DNA of 64,000 nt from Emticicia oligotrophica DSM 17448 (lineage in GTDB: Bacteria; Bacteroidota; Bacteroidia; Cytophagales; Spirosomataceae), in the NCBI RefSeq assembly GCF_000263195.1, contig NC_018748.1, positions 1,054,001 through 1,118,000 on the forward strand, in the 5' to 3' direction. The notes under the pieces were generated by a model. That model saw nothing but the letters and a program-made list of their open reading frames with translations, was not told where the DNA came from and did no database searches. The position numbers and the translations under genes are program-made. Below, in pieces: positions 34,302-43,867 of the stretch. Position 1 is the stretch's first letter. Every line of letters begins with the position of its first letter.

Positions 34302-35303
34302 TCACCCCCACTCCATTCTTGGGAGCGGGCTCACTTCTTGGCTCGAAAAATCTCCTTTTTGGTATTTGAAATGTGCTGCCATAGCAATCATCCCAGCATT
34401 ATCTGTACAGTATTGAAAATCAGGAATATACACATTCCAGCCTTCTTTTTCACCCATCTCAAATAAAGCTTTTCTAAGTCCAGAATTAGCCGATACACCA
34501 CCCGCAATAGCCACTTCTCTTATCTTCAAATCACGTGCCGCACGACGAAGCTTTTGTAATACCATTCGCACCAACGTATGCTGCACACTTGCACAAATAT
34601 CATTGATATTTTCTGCCACAAAATTCGGATTCTCCTCAACTCTTTTCTTAAGAAAATACAAAATTGAAGTCTTTATCCCGCTAAACGAAAAATTATACTG
34701 GGGCATTTCTGCCAAAGGGAATTCATAAGCTAAATGATTGCCTAACTGAGCGTGTTTATCAACTAATGGCCCTCCTGGATAAGGTAAACCTAAAAGTTTG
34801 GCAGTCTTATCAAATGCTTCTCCTACGGCGTCATCTTGTGTTTCGCCGAGAATTTCCATTTTATCCACATCTTTAATTAAAACAATTTGTGTATGTCCTC
34901 CGCTTACGGTCAAACACAGAAATGGAAAAGCAGGACGAGGCTCATCAATAAAGTGTGCTAATACATGGGCTTGCATGTGATTTACCTCAATTAAAGGTAT
35001 GCCTAAAGCTAAAGCCATGGCCTTCGCAAATGAGGTTCCCACCAACAATGAGCCTAAAAGCCCAGGACCACGCGTAAAAGCTATGGCATTTAGGTCTTTT
35101 TTTGTTATATTCGCAACTTGTATGGCTTTATCAACTACTCGAACAATGTGCTGCTGATGAGCTCGGGACGCCAGCTCAGGTACTACACCTCCATAAAGTT
35201 CATGAATTAGCTGTCCAGCCACAATGTTAGACTGAATTTTGCCGTTAGAAATAATAGCCGCCGACGTATCGTCGCACGATGATTCAATTGCTAAAATATT
35301 CAA
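34302..35303 (-). CDS. tsaD: tRNA N6-adenosine threonylcarbamoyltransferase TsaD
   Basis: This 333-aa protein has the expected Kae1/TsaD features: 'AIESSCDDTSAAI' at the start, 'NHMQAHVLAHF' with metal-binding His residues, 'TVSGGHTQIV', 'DDAVGEAFDKTAKLLGLPYPGG', and 'IAGGVSANSGLR'. It transfers threonylcarbamoyl to A37 of ANN-decoding tRNAs with TsaB and TsaE. It is a housekeeping gene, and length is normal. Confidence 0.98.
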   Translation of the reverse strand: MNILAIESSCDDTSAAIISNGKIQSNIVAGQLIHELYGGVVPELASRAHQQHIVRVVDKAIQVANITKKDLNAIAFTRGPGLLGSLLVGTSFAKAMALALGIPLIEVNHMQAHVLAHFIDEPRPAFPFLCLTVSGGHTQIVLIKDVDKMEILGETQDDAVGEAFDKTAKLLGLPYPGGPLVDKHAQLGNHLAYEFPLAEMPQYNFSFSGIKTSILYFLKKRVEENPNFVAENINDICASVQHTLVRMVLQKLRRAARDLKIREVAIAGGVSANSGLRKALFEMGEKEGWNVYIPDFQYCTDNAGMIAMAAHFKYQKGDFSSQEVSPLPRMEWG

Positions 35304-35392
35304 GATTTACAAGTTAGATTCTGTTCTTAAAATACAAAATTAACACTATTTACAACACATTTCTCTGAATTGTGCTTAAATAAATTGCAGTT

Positions 35393-35411
35393 GACAGGTT
35401 GCAAACCTGTC
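35393..35411. repeat. Short palindrome GACAGGTTGCAAACCTGTC
   Basis: Perfect 8-nt arms around GCA, located 9 nt before the tamB start codon. The same 'acaggttgcaaacctgtcc' text is a familiar dispersed palindrome in Bacteroidota genomes (from memory). It argues that tamB starts at 35420, not at the upstream TTG. Confidence 0.55.
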
Positions 35412-35419
35412 CTACAAAA

Positions 35420-38400
35420 ATGGGTAAAATCATTAAAATATTCACCATTACACTCATCTCTCTCATGGTTGTAGCCATGATGAGTGGCTTGTTGGTGTTT
35501 ATGCCAGTACCCAAAAGTTTACTTATTCTTATCGGAATTCTAATGCTTAGTTTGGTATGGGCTTACTATGCTAAGCGTGTTATTAGAACTTTACTCTTCC
35601 TTTTTTTGATGGGTTTTGGCTTGGTATTTTATGCCATGCAATTACCTCAGTTTCAAACCTCTACGCTGCGTAAAGCAACCGAATTATTATCAAAAAAATT
35701 AGGCTCGAAAGTTACTATAGAAAAAGCTAGATTGACTTGGTTTGATGAAATTACTCTAGAAAATATCACCATTTACGACCAAAAAAATCGTGAAATGATA
35801 TTTGTGAAAGAACTTTATGTGAACTGCAAAACCAATTTTGACTTTAGCTGGGAAAAAATTCTGACTTTCGATAATAACCTTGATTACGTGATGATTCGTA
35901 ATCCGAGGGTTAAACTTATTTACGAACCAGATGGAGATTTGAACATTGATAAATGGATTGCAAGAATTGAAGAGTTAACAGCCCCTACTGATACAACGAA
36001 TCGCTTGAAGGGTGAGCACAATACGCCTTTTACCATTGATGAAGCCTATATTCAAGATGGCACTTTTACCTTAGCTGACCCCGAAGAAGCACGCTTCCCG
36101 AAAGAAGAGTTCGATTATAACAACTTCACTGTCAATAACATAAGAGGAAATATCAAGAATTTCTTCATTATGGGTGATACCATTACTTTGGGCTTGAAAA
36201 ACATGGAAGGCGTAGAACGCCGTAGTGATTTAACAATCAAACAACTGAATACAAGTTTCTTCTATTCAAGGAAGTCAATGCGATTTGATAATTTATTTGC
36301 CAAAATCAATAATTCAACCCTTCGAAATTCGGTTCATTTTGAATATGACAGTCCACGAGACTTTAGTGACTTCAATGAAAAGGTTGTGATGATAGGCAAC
36401 TTAAGAGATTGTGAGATTGATGCACAAGACCTAGGAAGATTCGCTACTGACATGTATCAATACCGAGAAAATTACCTGCTAAATGGTAATTTTCTCGGTA
36501 CTGTTCACAATTTTCGGGTAAAGGATTTTAACCTAAAGTTTGGCAAGAATAGTTTTTTAGATGGTGATATAGCCTTCAAACACTTGCCTGATTTATATAA
36601 AGCAGACATGATTTTAGATTGGAAGCTCAGTCAAATAGATGCCACTGATGCCCGCCAATACGTAGGTGATTCGCTCTACAATGCTCATGTACAAAAATTT
36701 GGAGTAGTAAATTTTGCCGGAAACTTCAAAGGCGTTTACAACGATTTTGAAACAGATGCTATTTTTAAATCAGCCATGGGAAATGTTTCGGGAAAAATCA
36801 AAATGAAAATACCCGAAAATACAAAAACTTTACCTACGTATGATGGTGTAATTGCCGTTGAAAATTTTGATTTAGGTAGATTCGTAGAACAGTCTGATTA
36901 TTTACAAAAATTATCGTTTGCTGGAAAAATTAAAGGTAAAGGCTTTACCATTAAAGATGCCGCACTTGATTTTGATGGCAAGGTTGACCGCATTGGTTTC
37001 AATGGCTATGATTTCAAAAATATCTATGTCGATGGAACCATGAGCCAATCGCTTTTTGATGGGAAAGTGAGCGTAAAAGATACCAATCTCACTTTTAATG
37101 TAAGTGGAAAAGTAGATTTTGCCAAAGCCCTTAATAAATTTGATATTCACGGAATTGTGCAAAATGCCAATCTTAGACCACTTGGTTACTCCAAAAATGA
37201 TGTAAAGCTTCGCTCGGAAATAAACCTAAACTTTCAAGGCAATGAGCTAGATAATTGGCTTGGGGAGGCTAAATTACTCAACACTGTTTTGCAATATGAT
37301 AAACGCCAATTGGGTATCGACTCTCTTTTCCTTACATCGACTTTAAGCAACGACGCACGCCGGATAAGTTTACTTTCTGAGTTTTTCAATGTAGATATAT
37401 CGGGTATATTCACTCCGAGTAAGGTAATAAGTGATTTGTCTCGTCTTTCGAAAGAATATGTGCAGTATTTTTATGATAAAGAGCAAACCAGATTAAATTA
37501 TTACGCTCAAAAGCCCTATGCTGATATCAACGATAAATACAAACTCGACTACTTAATAACTTTTAAGAAGCCTGAGCCCTTTTTTGCCTATTTCTATCCC
37601 GATTTATATATCTCACACGGAACTGAACTCGGTGGTAGTTTTAATGTAAGAAATACGGCTGAACTTTCGCTTTCAGGAAAAATTGATACGCTTCGCCACG
37701 GTTCGTTGGCATTTTATGGCAATGAAGTTGATTTCAATACTTCAAAAGAAGCCAATTCGCCTAAGATTTTAACTTCTCTAATTTTCAATTCGGCTACACA
37801 AAAATTAGCTGATTTGACTCCAACGGAGAAAATTGAAGTAACAGGTACGTGGGGGCAAGGAAATATCATTGAATTTGATGGAAAAATCAAGCAACAAAAT
37901 AGTCCGAACAAAGCCCAAGCTTACGGAAAGCTTACATTTTTATCAGAAGGTTTAGACATTACATTCAACCCCAAAAATACCAAACTCGACCTACTTGGGA
38001 GCCAATGGATGTTAGGTAAAAATAACTTAATCAATATTCATCAAGATGAAGTTTGCTTCGAAGACGTAGCTGTTTCGAGCCATAACCAAAGTATATCGTT
38101 AAATGGTTCGTTCTCACAGGATTCTACGGTTGAATCTTACATAGAAGTTCGTAATTTTGATTTACATACACTAAAACCCCTTACTAATCTAGACCTTAAA
38201 GGTATCGTTAATGGAAAATTAACCATGCGTGATATCTATGATGATGCCATTATCACTAGCAATTTAGGCATTGATGAGCTTAATTATAAGAATATTTTGA
38301 TTGGAAATATTGCCAGCGAAGCTCTTTGGGATAATCTCAGACAACGCCTTAATATCAACGGCAATATTGTTCGGCTCAACAATGAGATTTTTAGAGTTTC

Positions 38401-40135
38401 TGGCACATACGACCCCAAAGATGATTACAATCCTCTAAATCTAAAAGCCACTTTAAAGAAAACCAATTTAGAGATTTTCGAATCATTTGTTGATGACATT
38501 TTCTCGAAAATTGATGGCTACGCCACGGGTACGCTTACAGTTAGAGGCACAGCCAAAGACCCAATCATTAGAGGAAGTGTAGACTTTGAAAAAGGCGTTT
38601 TAAGAATCAATGAATTAAATTCGTATTTGTATTTTGATGATCAACTCAATTTCAACGAAGAAGGATTTGTAGCAGCAAAAGGCTTTAAAGTTCGTGATGC
38701 CAATGGCAACGAAGCAGACCTCGAAGGGGGTATTTTTAATGGTGGTGGTGGTAATTTCATGCTGGGAATCCATGCTTACATTAAAGATAGAGATGGTTTC
38801 AAAATCATGAATACAACTATCAAAGATAACGAAGATTTTTACGGAACTGGTATCGCCACTGGAGATTTACACATTACAGGAGACTTTGTAAATGTCAATA
38901 TCACAGGTGATTTAACAAGTAAAAAAGGCACTAAAATTACGATTCCTCTTGATGGTGAAACCACCGTAAATACTGAAGAACAAGGCATTAAGTTTATTAG
39001 TCGTAATATCAATAAAGTTGAAAATACTGGTGCTAAAAAAGATACTGTTATTAGTCGAGAAGCAGGGAGTCTAAAAATGGCTTTCAATTTTACGCTCACG
39101 CCTGACGCCGAGTGTATTGTTATCTTCGACCGTACGAATCAAGACCAACTCAATGCCGTAGGCAACGGAAATATTAGTATCGTATATGATACTCGTGGTG
39201 AATTTTCAATGTCGGGGCCTTATACAATTAAAAGTGGAAAGTATGATTTTAGCTTGCAGAATATCTCAAAACTCCGCAAATTTGATATTGCTGATGGTAG
39301 TAAAATTCTGTGGAGCGGAGACCCTTATGATGCCGATATCAATATCGGAGCTAGTTATACCGCAAATATTTCACTCAACGGAATTGTAAGTAATACAACA
39401 ACGAATTCGGCCGAATTAAACACCCTATACCCTGTTGTGGCTTCGATTATGCTTACTGATAAGCTAATGAAACCTACCACAAAGTTTGATATTAAGTTCA
39501 ATCAACGCCGAATTCCACTTAATCTACAACCGCAAGTATTGGCGTTCGAACAACGTTTACACGATGACGAACAATTACTTAACAATAATTTCATTGGAAT
39601 TACGGCATTGAATAGACTCTTCAATGATAACAGCTTCAGAGACGCCCTTGATTCTCAGCTCTTATTAGATAATGTAAGTGGTATTCTGACTAATCAATTA
39701 GGTAATATTGCTTCAAAAATTGACCCTAATTTGGAAGTAGCCGTGCAACTCGGAAAAGGCAATTTGAATAATCTTCGCCAAAGTTTGATAAACAATACGC
39801 AGTTAAATTTCTCCTACAAATTTGGCAATAACGTAAAAGTAAGCCTCAACAACACGATTCTTCAAAACGATGGTCAAACAACCAACAATTATTTCTATGG
39901 CGGTGAAGTTGAGTGGCTACTTAACGAAGAGGGTTCATGGAGGTTGAAAGCTTACAGCCGCAGTGTCCCTAACTACTATTATAACTTCAATAGCAACGTA
40001 TCTGTCAATGGTGTAAGCCTACAACACACCCGTAATTTTAATACACTCTTTAAGCGTAAAGAAGTGAAGGAATTACCAATGGGTATTTCGAGTAAAAAAC
40101 CAGAAAATAAATTAGTTAGCCAAGTAAGACCTTAA
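35420..40135 (+). CDS. tamB: TamB-like translocation/assembly protein (DUF490)
   Basis: From the ATG at 35420 the protein is 1571 aa. Two or three N-terminal hydrophobic segments (about residues 5-30, 33-52 and 55-72) anchor it to the inner membrane. A very long repetitive beta region follows, typical of the AsmA/TamB lipid-transfer groove, and the C-terminal portion (about 1200-1500) carries the DUF490/TamB signature, including 'IVFDRTNQDQLNAVGNGNIS' and 'SGPYTIKSGKYDFSLQNISK'. It probably moves phospholipids or assists outer-membrane protein assembly across the periplasm. No TamA gene is adjacent. Confidence 0.93.
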   Translation: MGKIIKIFTITLISLMVVAMMSGLLVFMPVPKSLLILIGILMLSLVWAYYAKRVIRTLLFLFLMGFGLVFYAMQLPQFQTSTLRKATELLSKKLGSKVTIEKARLTWFDEITLENITIYDQKNREMIFVKELYVNCKTNFDFSWEKILTFDNNLDYVMIRNPRVKLIYEPDGDLNIDKWIARIEELTAPTDTTNRLKGEHNTPFTIDEAYIQDGTFTLADPEEARFPKEEFDYNNFTVNNIRGNIKNFFIMGDTITLGLKNMEGVERRSDLTIKQLNTSFFYSRKSMRFDNLFAKINNSTLRNSVHFEYDSPRDFSDFNEKVVMIGNLRDCEIDAQDLGRFATDMYQYRENYLLNGNFLGTVHNFRVKDFNLKFGKNSFLDGDIAFKHLPDLYKADMILDWKLSQIDATDARQYVGDSLYNAHVQKFGVVNFAGNFKGVYNDFETDAIFKSAMGNVSGKIKMKIPENTKTLPTYDGVIAVENFDLGRFVEQSDYLQKLSFAGKIKGKGFTIKDAALDFDGKVDRIGFNGYDFKNIYVDGTMSQSLFDGKVSVKDTNLTFNVSGKVDFAKALNKFDIHGIVQNANLRPLGYSKNDVKLRSEINLNFQGNELDNWLGEAKLLNTVLQYDKRQLGIDSLFLTSTLSNDARRISLLSEFFNVDISGIFTPSKVISDLSRLSKEYVQYFYDKEQTRLNYYAQKPYADINDKYKLDYLITFKKPEPFFAYFYPDLYISHGTELGGSFNVRNTAELSLSGKIDTLRHGSLAFYGNEVDFNTSKEANSPKILTSLIFNSATQKLADLTPTEKIEVTGTWGQGNIIEFDGKIKQQNSPNKAQAYGKLTFLSEGLDITFNPKNTKLDLLGSQWMLGKNNLINIHQDEVCFEDVAVSSHNQSISLNGSFSQDSTVESYIEVRNFDLHTLKPLTNLDLKGIVNGKLTMRDIYDDAIITSNLGIDELNYKNILIGNIASEALWDNLRQRLNINGNIVRLNNEIFRVSGTYDPKDDYNPLNLKATLKKTNLEIFESFVDDIFSKIDGYATGTLTVRGTAKDPIIRGSVDFEKGVLRINELNSYLYFDDQLNFNEEGFVAAKGFKVRDANGNEADLEGGIFNGGGGNFMLGIHAYIKDRDGFKIMNTTIKDNEDFYGTGIATGDLHITGDFVNVNITGDLTSKKGTKITIPLDGETTVNTEEQGIKFISRNINKVENTGAKKDTVISREAGSLKMAFNFTLTPDAECIVIFDRTNQDQLNAVGNGNISIVYDTRGEFSMSGPYTIKSGKYDFSLQNISKLRKFDIADGSKILWSGDPYDADINIGASYTANISLNGIVSNTTTNSAELNTLYPVVASIMLTDKLMKPTTKFDIKFNQRRIPLNLQPQVLAFEQRLHDDEQLLNNNFIGITALNRLFNDNSFRDALDSQLLLDNVSGILTNQLGNIASKIDPNLEVAVQLGKGNLNNLRQSLINNTQLNFSYKFGNNVKVSLNNTILQNDGQTTNNYFYGGEVEWLLNEEGSWRLKAYSRSVPNYYYNFNSNVSVNGVSLQHTRNFNTLFKRKEVKELPMGISSKKPENKLVSQVRP

Positions 40136-40374
40136 ATTTATAAGGATTTTTAGAAAATGATTGATAAGTGTATTTGTATTAGAAAAATGTAACTTTTCAG
40201 CTTTTCATTCTTAATCAAAGTCATACAAATGTCTTCACAAGTACAATTAAGCTTTCAACAAAAACTCTTAATTAAGCACTTAAATCGACTGTAAAACTCT
40301 ATTAATTATGAGTTCTGAATAGAAGTCTTATTTATCATTTTGATTAGCCACCCATGTGTATCAACTCTATAAAA

Positions 40375-40403
40375 AATGATGGAAATAATTTTATTCCACC
40401 ATT
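40375..40403 (-). terminator. Terminator of the intradiol dioxygenase gene
   Basis: Leftward reading shows a stem (40403-40391 with 40388-40375, one bulge) followed by a T-run corresponding to the A-run at 40370-40375. It lies 29 bp past the dioxygenase stop. The rest of the 296-bp gap 40136-40431 shows nothing recognisable. Confidence 0.55.
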
Positions 40404-40431
40404 AAAAATATTTATGTATAACTAACCAAAC

Positions 40432-41172
40432 TTAGGCCTTAACGTAAATAGTATGTGCAAGTACATACCCAGTAGAAACACTTCCTGTAACGGTTGGCAT
40501 CTCGTTTGTCACGCCATCACTAAATACATTATCACGAGCATTTGTGGTATCAGCTTGGCCATGACTTGCATAAACGCCTTGTGCATATACAACCTTACTC
40601 ACATCTTCTGGGAAAGCAATTTGAGTAACTAATAATGATTTTCCTGCACTATTATACACATGTACGTGAATATGCGGGGCTCTTCCCGAATACCAACCGG
40701 GATAAATACTCGTCCACGCTGCCATTCCATTATCATCAGTGGTTTGGCGTCCTCTTAAAAAGTGAACAGCCGTCATATTCGCACTCTGCATACCAGTTCC
40801 GCCGTATTCTGAGTAGAGCCCCGCAGCATCACAATGCCAAATATCTACAATCGCATCTTTAATAATTGCACAGCCAGCATTAACATTTCTGATATATACT
40901 TTGATTGTTAAGGGTGTACCTTTTCTATCTGAAACAATATTATTCGTGACAAGAGTAGAAGGTGATTTCGTTGGAAAGGGTCCTTCAGTCTCAGAATTTG
41001 TAACCGAACAGCTAGATGGTGTAACAGTTGGGTCAGAGTTAATAATAGTATTACTGCTATTGCTTGTGGTATCGGCAGCTACTTCATCTTTGATACATGA
41101 ACTTAATGCGGGAATAACTGCCAATAATCCTAAGGAGCCCAAGCCCTTTTTGATGAAATCTTCTCTCTTCAT
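40432..41172 (-). CDS. Intradiol ring-cleavage dioxygenase-like lipoprotein
   Basis: The 246-aa protein begins with a Tat- or Sec-type signal and lipobox (VIPALSSC, Cys about 26). The catalytic domain contains 'TEGPFPTKSPS', 'DIWHCDAAGLYSEYGG', 'RGRQTTDDNGMAAWTSIYPGWYSGRAPHIHVHV', broken into shorter conserved pieces, giving the Tyr/Tyr/His/His ligands of Fe(III) intradiol dioxygenases. Cytosolic members cleave catechol or protocatechuate; exported ones like this have poorly known substrates, perhaps aromatic or plant-derived compounds. No aromatic pathway genes are adjacent. Confidence 0.9.
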   Translation of the reverse strand: MKREDFIKKGLGSLGLLAVIPALSSCIKDEVAADTTSNSSNTIINSDPTVTPSSCSVTNSETEGPFPTKSPSTLVTNNIVSDRKGTPLTIKVYIRNVNAGCAIIKDAIVDIWHCDAAGLYSEYGGTGMQSANMTAVHFLRGRQTTDDNGMAAWTSIYPGWYSGRAPHIHVHVYNSAGKSLLVTQIAFPEDVSKVVYAQGVYASHGQADTTNARDNVFSDGVTNEMPTVTGSVSTGYVLAHTIYVKA

Positions 41173-41307
41173 AATGTTAGAATTTATTAGATAATAGTGT
41201 AAGCAAACACGGCAAAACTTTCAACTTATACACCTAAGACGTAAGTCCTCTTATTAAAGTTGTATCAGTTTTTTTATTTACGGTAAATATTATCTTTTTG
41301 CTTTGAA

Positions 41308-41988
41308 TCAAGCAGGAATCTCAAAAATCAAAAACATTGCATTGTTTGAAAGGGCTTCAAATTCAATCTCTTCGGCATCAAAAATAGCTAAGCCATCACG
41401 TGCTTCCATGAGTTTGTTATCTATTTCAAAAGCTCCTTCTATTACAAAAAAATACATCGAACTTTTTCCAAAATGCCGTTGATAAACACCCTCTTCTCTA
41501 CCCCAATATTTCCCAAAACTTACTAGTGCATCTTGCTGTGGCGAGTAAAAAACCAATAATAATTCATTGCATTTTTCAGTGTCAATGATAGCTGATGTAG
41601 TCGATGTTTCTATTACTTGCTCTTTCTCAATCAACACTTCCAAATAATTAATCAGTTCTGTTTCATAAGGGTTAAACACCTCATATTCCGTGCCTGCTTG
41701 GGCCAAGAATATTTGTACTTTTCCTGTTTCTAGAAAATCATGGTAGCCCGTACTATTTTTAAATTCTACACCTCCAACTAAAGGAATAATTAAGACCTCC
41801 GTTGATTTTTTAATTTGCGTTTTAAGCCCTTTTCCTGCGGATAAAGTATTATCATTCAATACTTTAAGACTACCAATAGGCTGTTTATAAAGGTCTGCAT
41901 AATTAAAACTATGAAAGCTCCGAAACCATGAAAGTTCGGTTTTAGGACGTTGAGCAGAAAGAAAGATTTTCGCTTCGTGTTGTATCAT
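41308..41988 (-). CDS. Pirin-like bicupin protein
   Basis: The 226-aa product has two cupin-type beta barrels. The N-terminal part 'SWFRSFHSFNYADLY...PIGSLKVLNDNTL' strongly resembles pirin (normally 'HFSFADYYDPxxxxFGxLRVINDD'), and 'VQIFLAQAGTEYEVFNP' matches the pirin barrel. The expected His ligands are altered: the region after 'NDNTLSAGKGLKTQ' lacks the usual FxxHPH. It therefore may not bind metal as classical pirins do. Function is unknown. Confidence 0.75.
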   Translation of the reverse strand: MIQHEAKIFLSAQRPKTELSWFRSFHSFNYADLYKQPIGSLKVLNDNTLSAGKGLKTQIKKSTEVLIIPLVGGVEFKNSTGYHDFLETGKVQIFLAQAGTEYEVFNPYETELINYLEVLIEKEQVIETSTTSAIIDTEKCNELLLVFYSPQQDALVSFGKYWGREEGVYQRHFGKSSMYFFVIEGAFEIDNKLMEARDGLAIFDAEEIEFEALSNNAMFLIFEIPA

Positions 41989-42182
41989 ATCATAATCTAG
42001 TACGACAAGTTTTTAGCTTATCTAATCTTTAGTAAAAAAACATCTACTCTGACTTTAGCTAAAGAAATAGTAAAAACTAAAGCCAATTAGCTTAAGCATC
42101 AATCTTATAAAATCAATTTTGAGCCTAAATAAACAACAAATACCATTAAATTGGACACATAAATTCCATTTTCGGAGTATAT

Positions 42183-42467
42183 TTATTCACGAAATAGTTT
42201 TTTATCGGCGTAGAAAGTACCAAAAGGTATAAAAGAAACCAAAAATGCTAGAAAAGCCTTTTTGAGTGGCCATTTGTATTGAAGCACCACAAGAACTAAA
42301 AGCACCACATAAGCAATAAAAAGTATGCCATGAGCCATACCCACAAAATAATTGGGTTTGGGCATATCAAGCTTATATTTGAGAGGCATCGTAATGCCAA
42401 AAAGTATAAATGAGCAACCTTCTAAAAAAGCAATAGTTCTGAACTTATCTAAAGTACTTTTAAACAT
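42183..42467 (-). CDS. DUF3817 membrane protein
   Basis: The 94-aa protein has three hydrophobic segments and the DUF3817 pattern: 'FRTIAFLEGCSFILFGITMPLKY', 'GMAHGILFIAYVVLL' and a C-terminal 'SFIPFGTFYADKKL'. The family is a small integral membrane domain without established activity. It stands alone. Confidence 0.85.
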   Translation of the reverse strand: MFKSTLDKFRTIAFLEGCSFILFGITMPLKYKLDMPKPNYFVGMAHGILFIAYVVLLVLVVLQYKWPLKKAFLAFLVSFIPFGTFYADKKLFRE

Positions 42468-42592
42468 GTGTTTGAATCTTTTTTACAAAGATACATATTT
42501 TGATAGATGAACATTTTATTTTATTTTTTGTTAGCTAAATAAAAGCAAATAAAAAACTTTATTTAATACACTTTTCACTATTTATTGATTAA

Positions 42593-43117
42593 ATGATTAC
42601 CATAATAGTAGGTACTAACCGACATAATTCTGTCTCAAAAAAGGTAGGCATTCACTACCAAAAACTTTTAAACTCACTTGGACAAGAAAGTCAAATTATT
42701 GATTTAGCAGAGCTCCCTTACGACTTTACCTTTTCTGCACTTTACCATAATTCAGGTAAAAATGAGGCGTTTAATGTATTTCAAAGAATTATTGATTCTA
42801 GTCAAAAATTTGTTTTTATTGTACCCGAATACAATGGTTCGTTTCCTGGCGTGTTAAAAACATTCTTTGATGGTTTGAGATACCCCGATAGTTTTAATGA
42901 TAAAAAAGCAGCATTAGTTGGTATTTCGGCGGGTGTTTTGGGTAACGCAGTTGGACTTAGCCATTTGAATGACATTTTAAGCTATATGGGTACGGATGTA
43001 ATGGGTTTACGCATGAAGTTTGGTAATATGAAGAACCATTTTGATGGCGAAGAATTTACATTTGATATTTACAAAAACCTTCTCGAAAAACAAGCAAGAG
43101 CCTTGATAGCTTTTTAA
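42593..43117 (+). CDS. NAD(P)H-dependent FMN reductase family protein
   Basis: The 174-aa flavodoxin-like protein begins 'ITIIVGTNRHNSVSKKVG' (FMN phosphate loop) and has 'VPEYNGSFPGVLKTFFDGL', a hallmark of the NADPH-dependent FMN reductase/azoreductase family. It would transfer electrons from NAD(P)H to flavin or quinone-like acceptors in the cytoplasm. Confidence 0.9.
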   Translation: MITIIVGTNRHNSVSKKVGIHYQKLLNSLGQESQIIDLAELPYDFTFSALYHNSGKNEAFNVFQRIIDSSQKFVFIVPEYNGSFPGVLKTFFDGLRYPDSFNDKKAALVGISAGVLGNAVGLSHLNDILSYMGTDVMGLRMKFGNMKNHFDGEEFTFDIYKNLLEKQARALIAF

Positions 43118-43172
43118 GTTTTCAGTTGGTAGTATTTAATAAGGAATATTCCATAACAAGTCATTCACTCAC

Positions 43173-43826
43173 ATGCAAGCACCGCCTCCTTGGAAACTTA
43201 AAGGAAATGGTTATATTTTTATTTATCATTTCCCGAAATCATTTGTAGAAAAGTATGGATTTTTAGCTGACTATCAAGCGAGTAGATTCAACGGCGATTT
43301 TGTGGGTACGATTATGTTGGTTGACTATGAAACTTCGGAGGTTGGTCCATACCGAGAGTTATTGTTTGTGCCCGGTAGGTTGAAGTTTGATAAAAAGAAG
43401 ATTTTTTCGATTTCAAAGATATATGTTTCAAGTCAAGATAGCGTTGATAATGGTCGAAAAAACTGGGGAATTCCAAAAGAATTGGCAGATTTTAATATCA
43501 CGAAACCAAACGAACAAGAAACCATTTTTGATGTAAGTGTATCTGGTAAGACTTTTTTCAAGGTGAGACTCAAAAATGGTTCATTCAGGTTTCCGATTAC
43601 GACAAAATTCTTTCCTTTAAAATTAGCCCAAAAACAAAATACCGACCTTTACATTACAAATTCTCCGGCTAAGGGCTCTGCTACTTTTGCAAAATTGGTC
43701 TCGGCCGAGGTAGATTCAGCCTTTTTTCCTGATATTTCACAACTCAAACCTTTGAGTGTTTTATCTGTAAGTAATTTCGAAATGATTTTTCCGCATCCAG
43801 AAATAAAAACTGGTTATTTTGAGTAA
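43173..43826 (+). CDS. Acetoacetate decarboxylase-like protein
   Basis: The 217-aa protein shows the acetoacetate-decarboxylase superfamily features 'VGPYRELLFVPG' and 'RKNWGIPKELADF', where the Lys near 'GIPKELA' is at the family's usual reactive or structural position. True acetoacetate decarboxylases are around 245 aa, so this is a shorter relative with unproven activity. A near-perfect hairpin follows. Confidence 0.75.
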   Translation: MQAPPPWKLKGNGYIFIYHFPKSFVEKYGFLADYQASRFNGDFVGTIMLVDYETSEVGPYRELLFVPGRLKFDKKKIFSISKIYVSSQDSVDNGRKNWGIPKELADFNITKPNEQETIFDVSVSGKTFFKVRLKNGSFRFPITTKFFPLKLAQKQNTDLYITNSPAKGSATFAKLVSAEVDSAFFPDISQLKPLSVLSVSNFEMIFPHPEIKTGYFE

Positions 43827-43860
43827 TCAAGTTGACGAAGATAAACTTCGCCAACTTGAT
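43826..43860. terminator. Bidirectional terminator
   Basis: 15-nt arms (43826-43840 and 43846-43860) with one mismatch and a 5-nt loop lie between the convergent ADC-like and DUF885 genes. Confidence 0.8.
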
Positions 43861-43867
43861 ATTATAA

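Noticed and set aside
35399-35419. TTG start for the TamB-like gene
   Set aside because: It lies inside a palindromic repeat and an ATG seven codons later begins the hydrophobic N-terminus.
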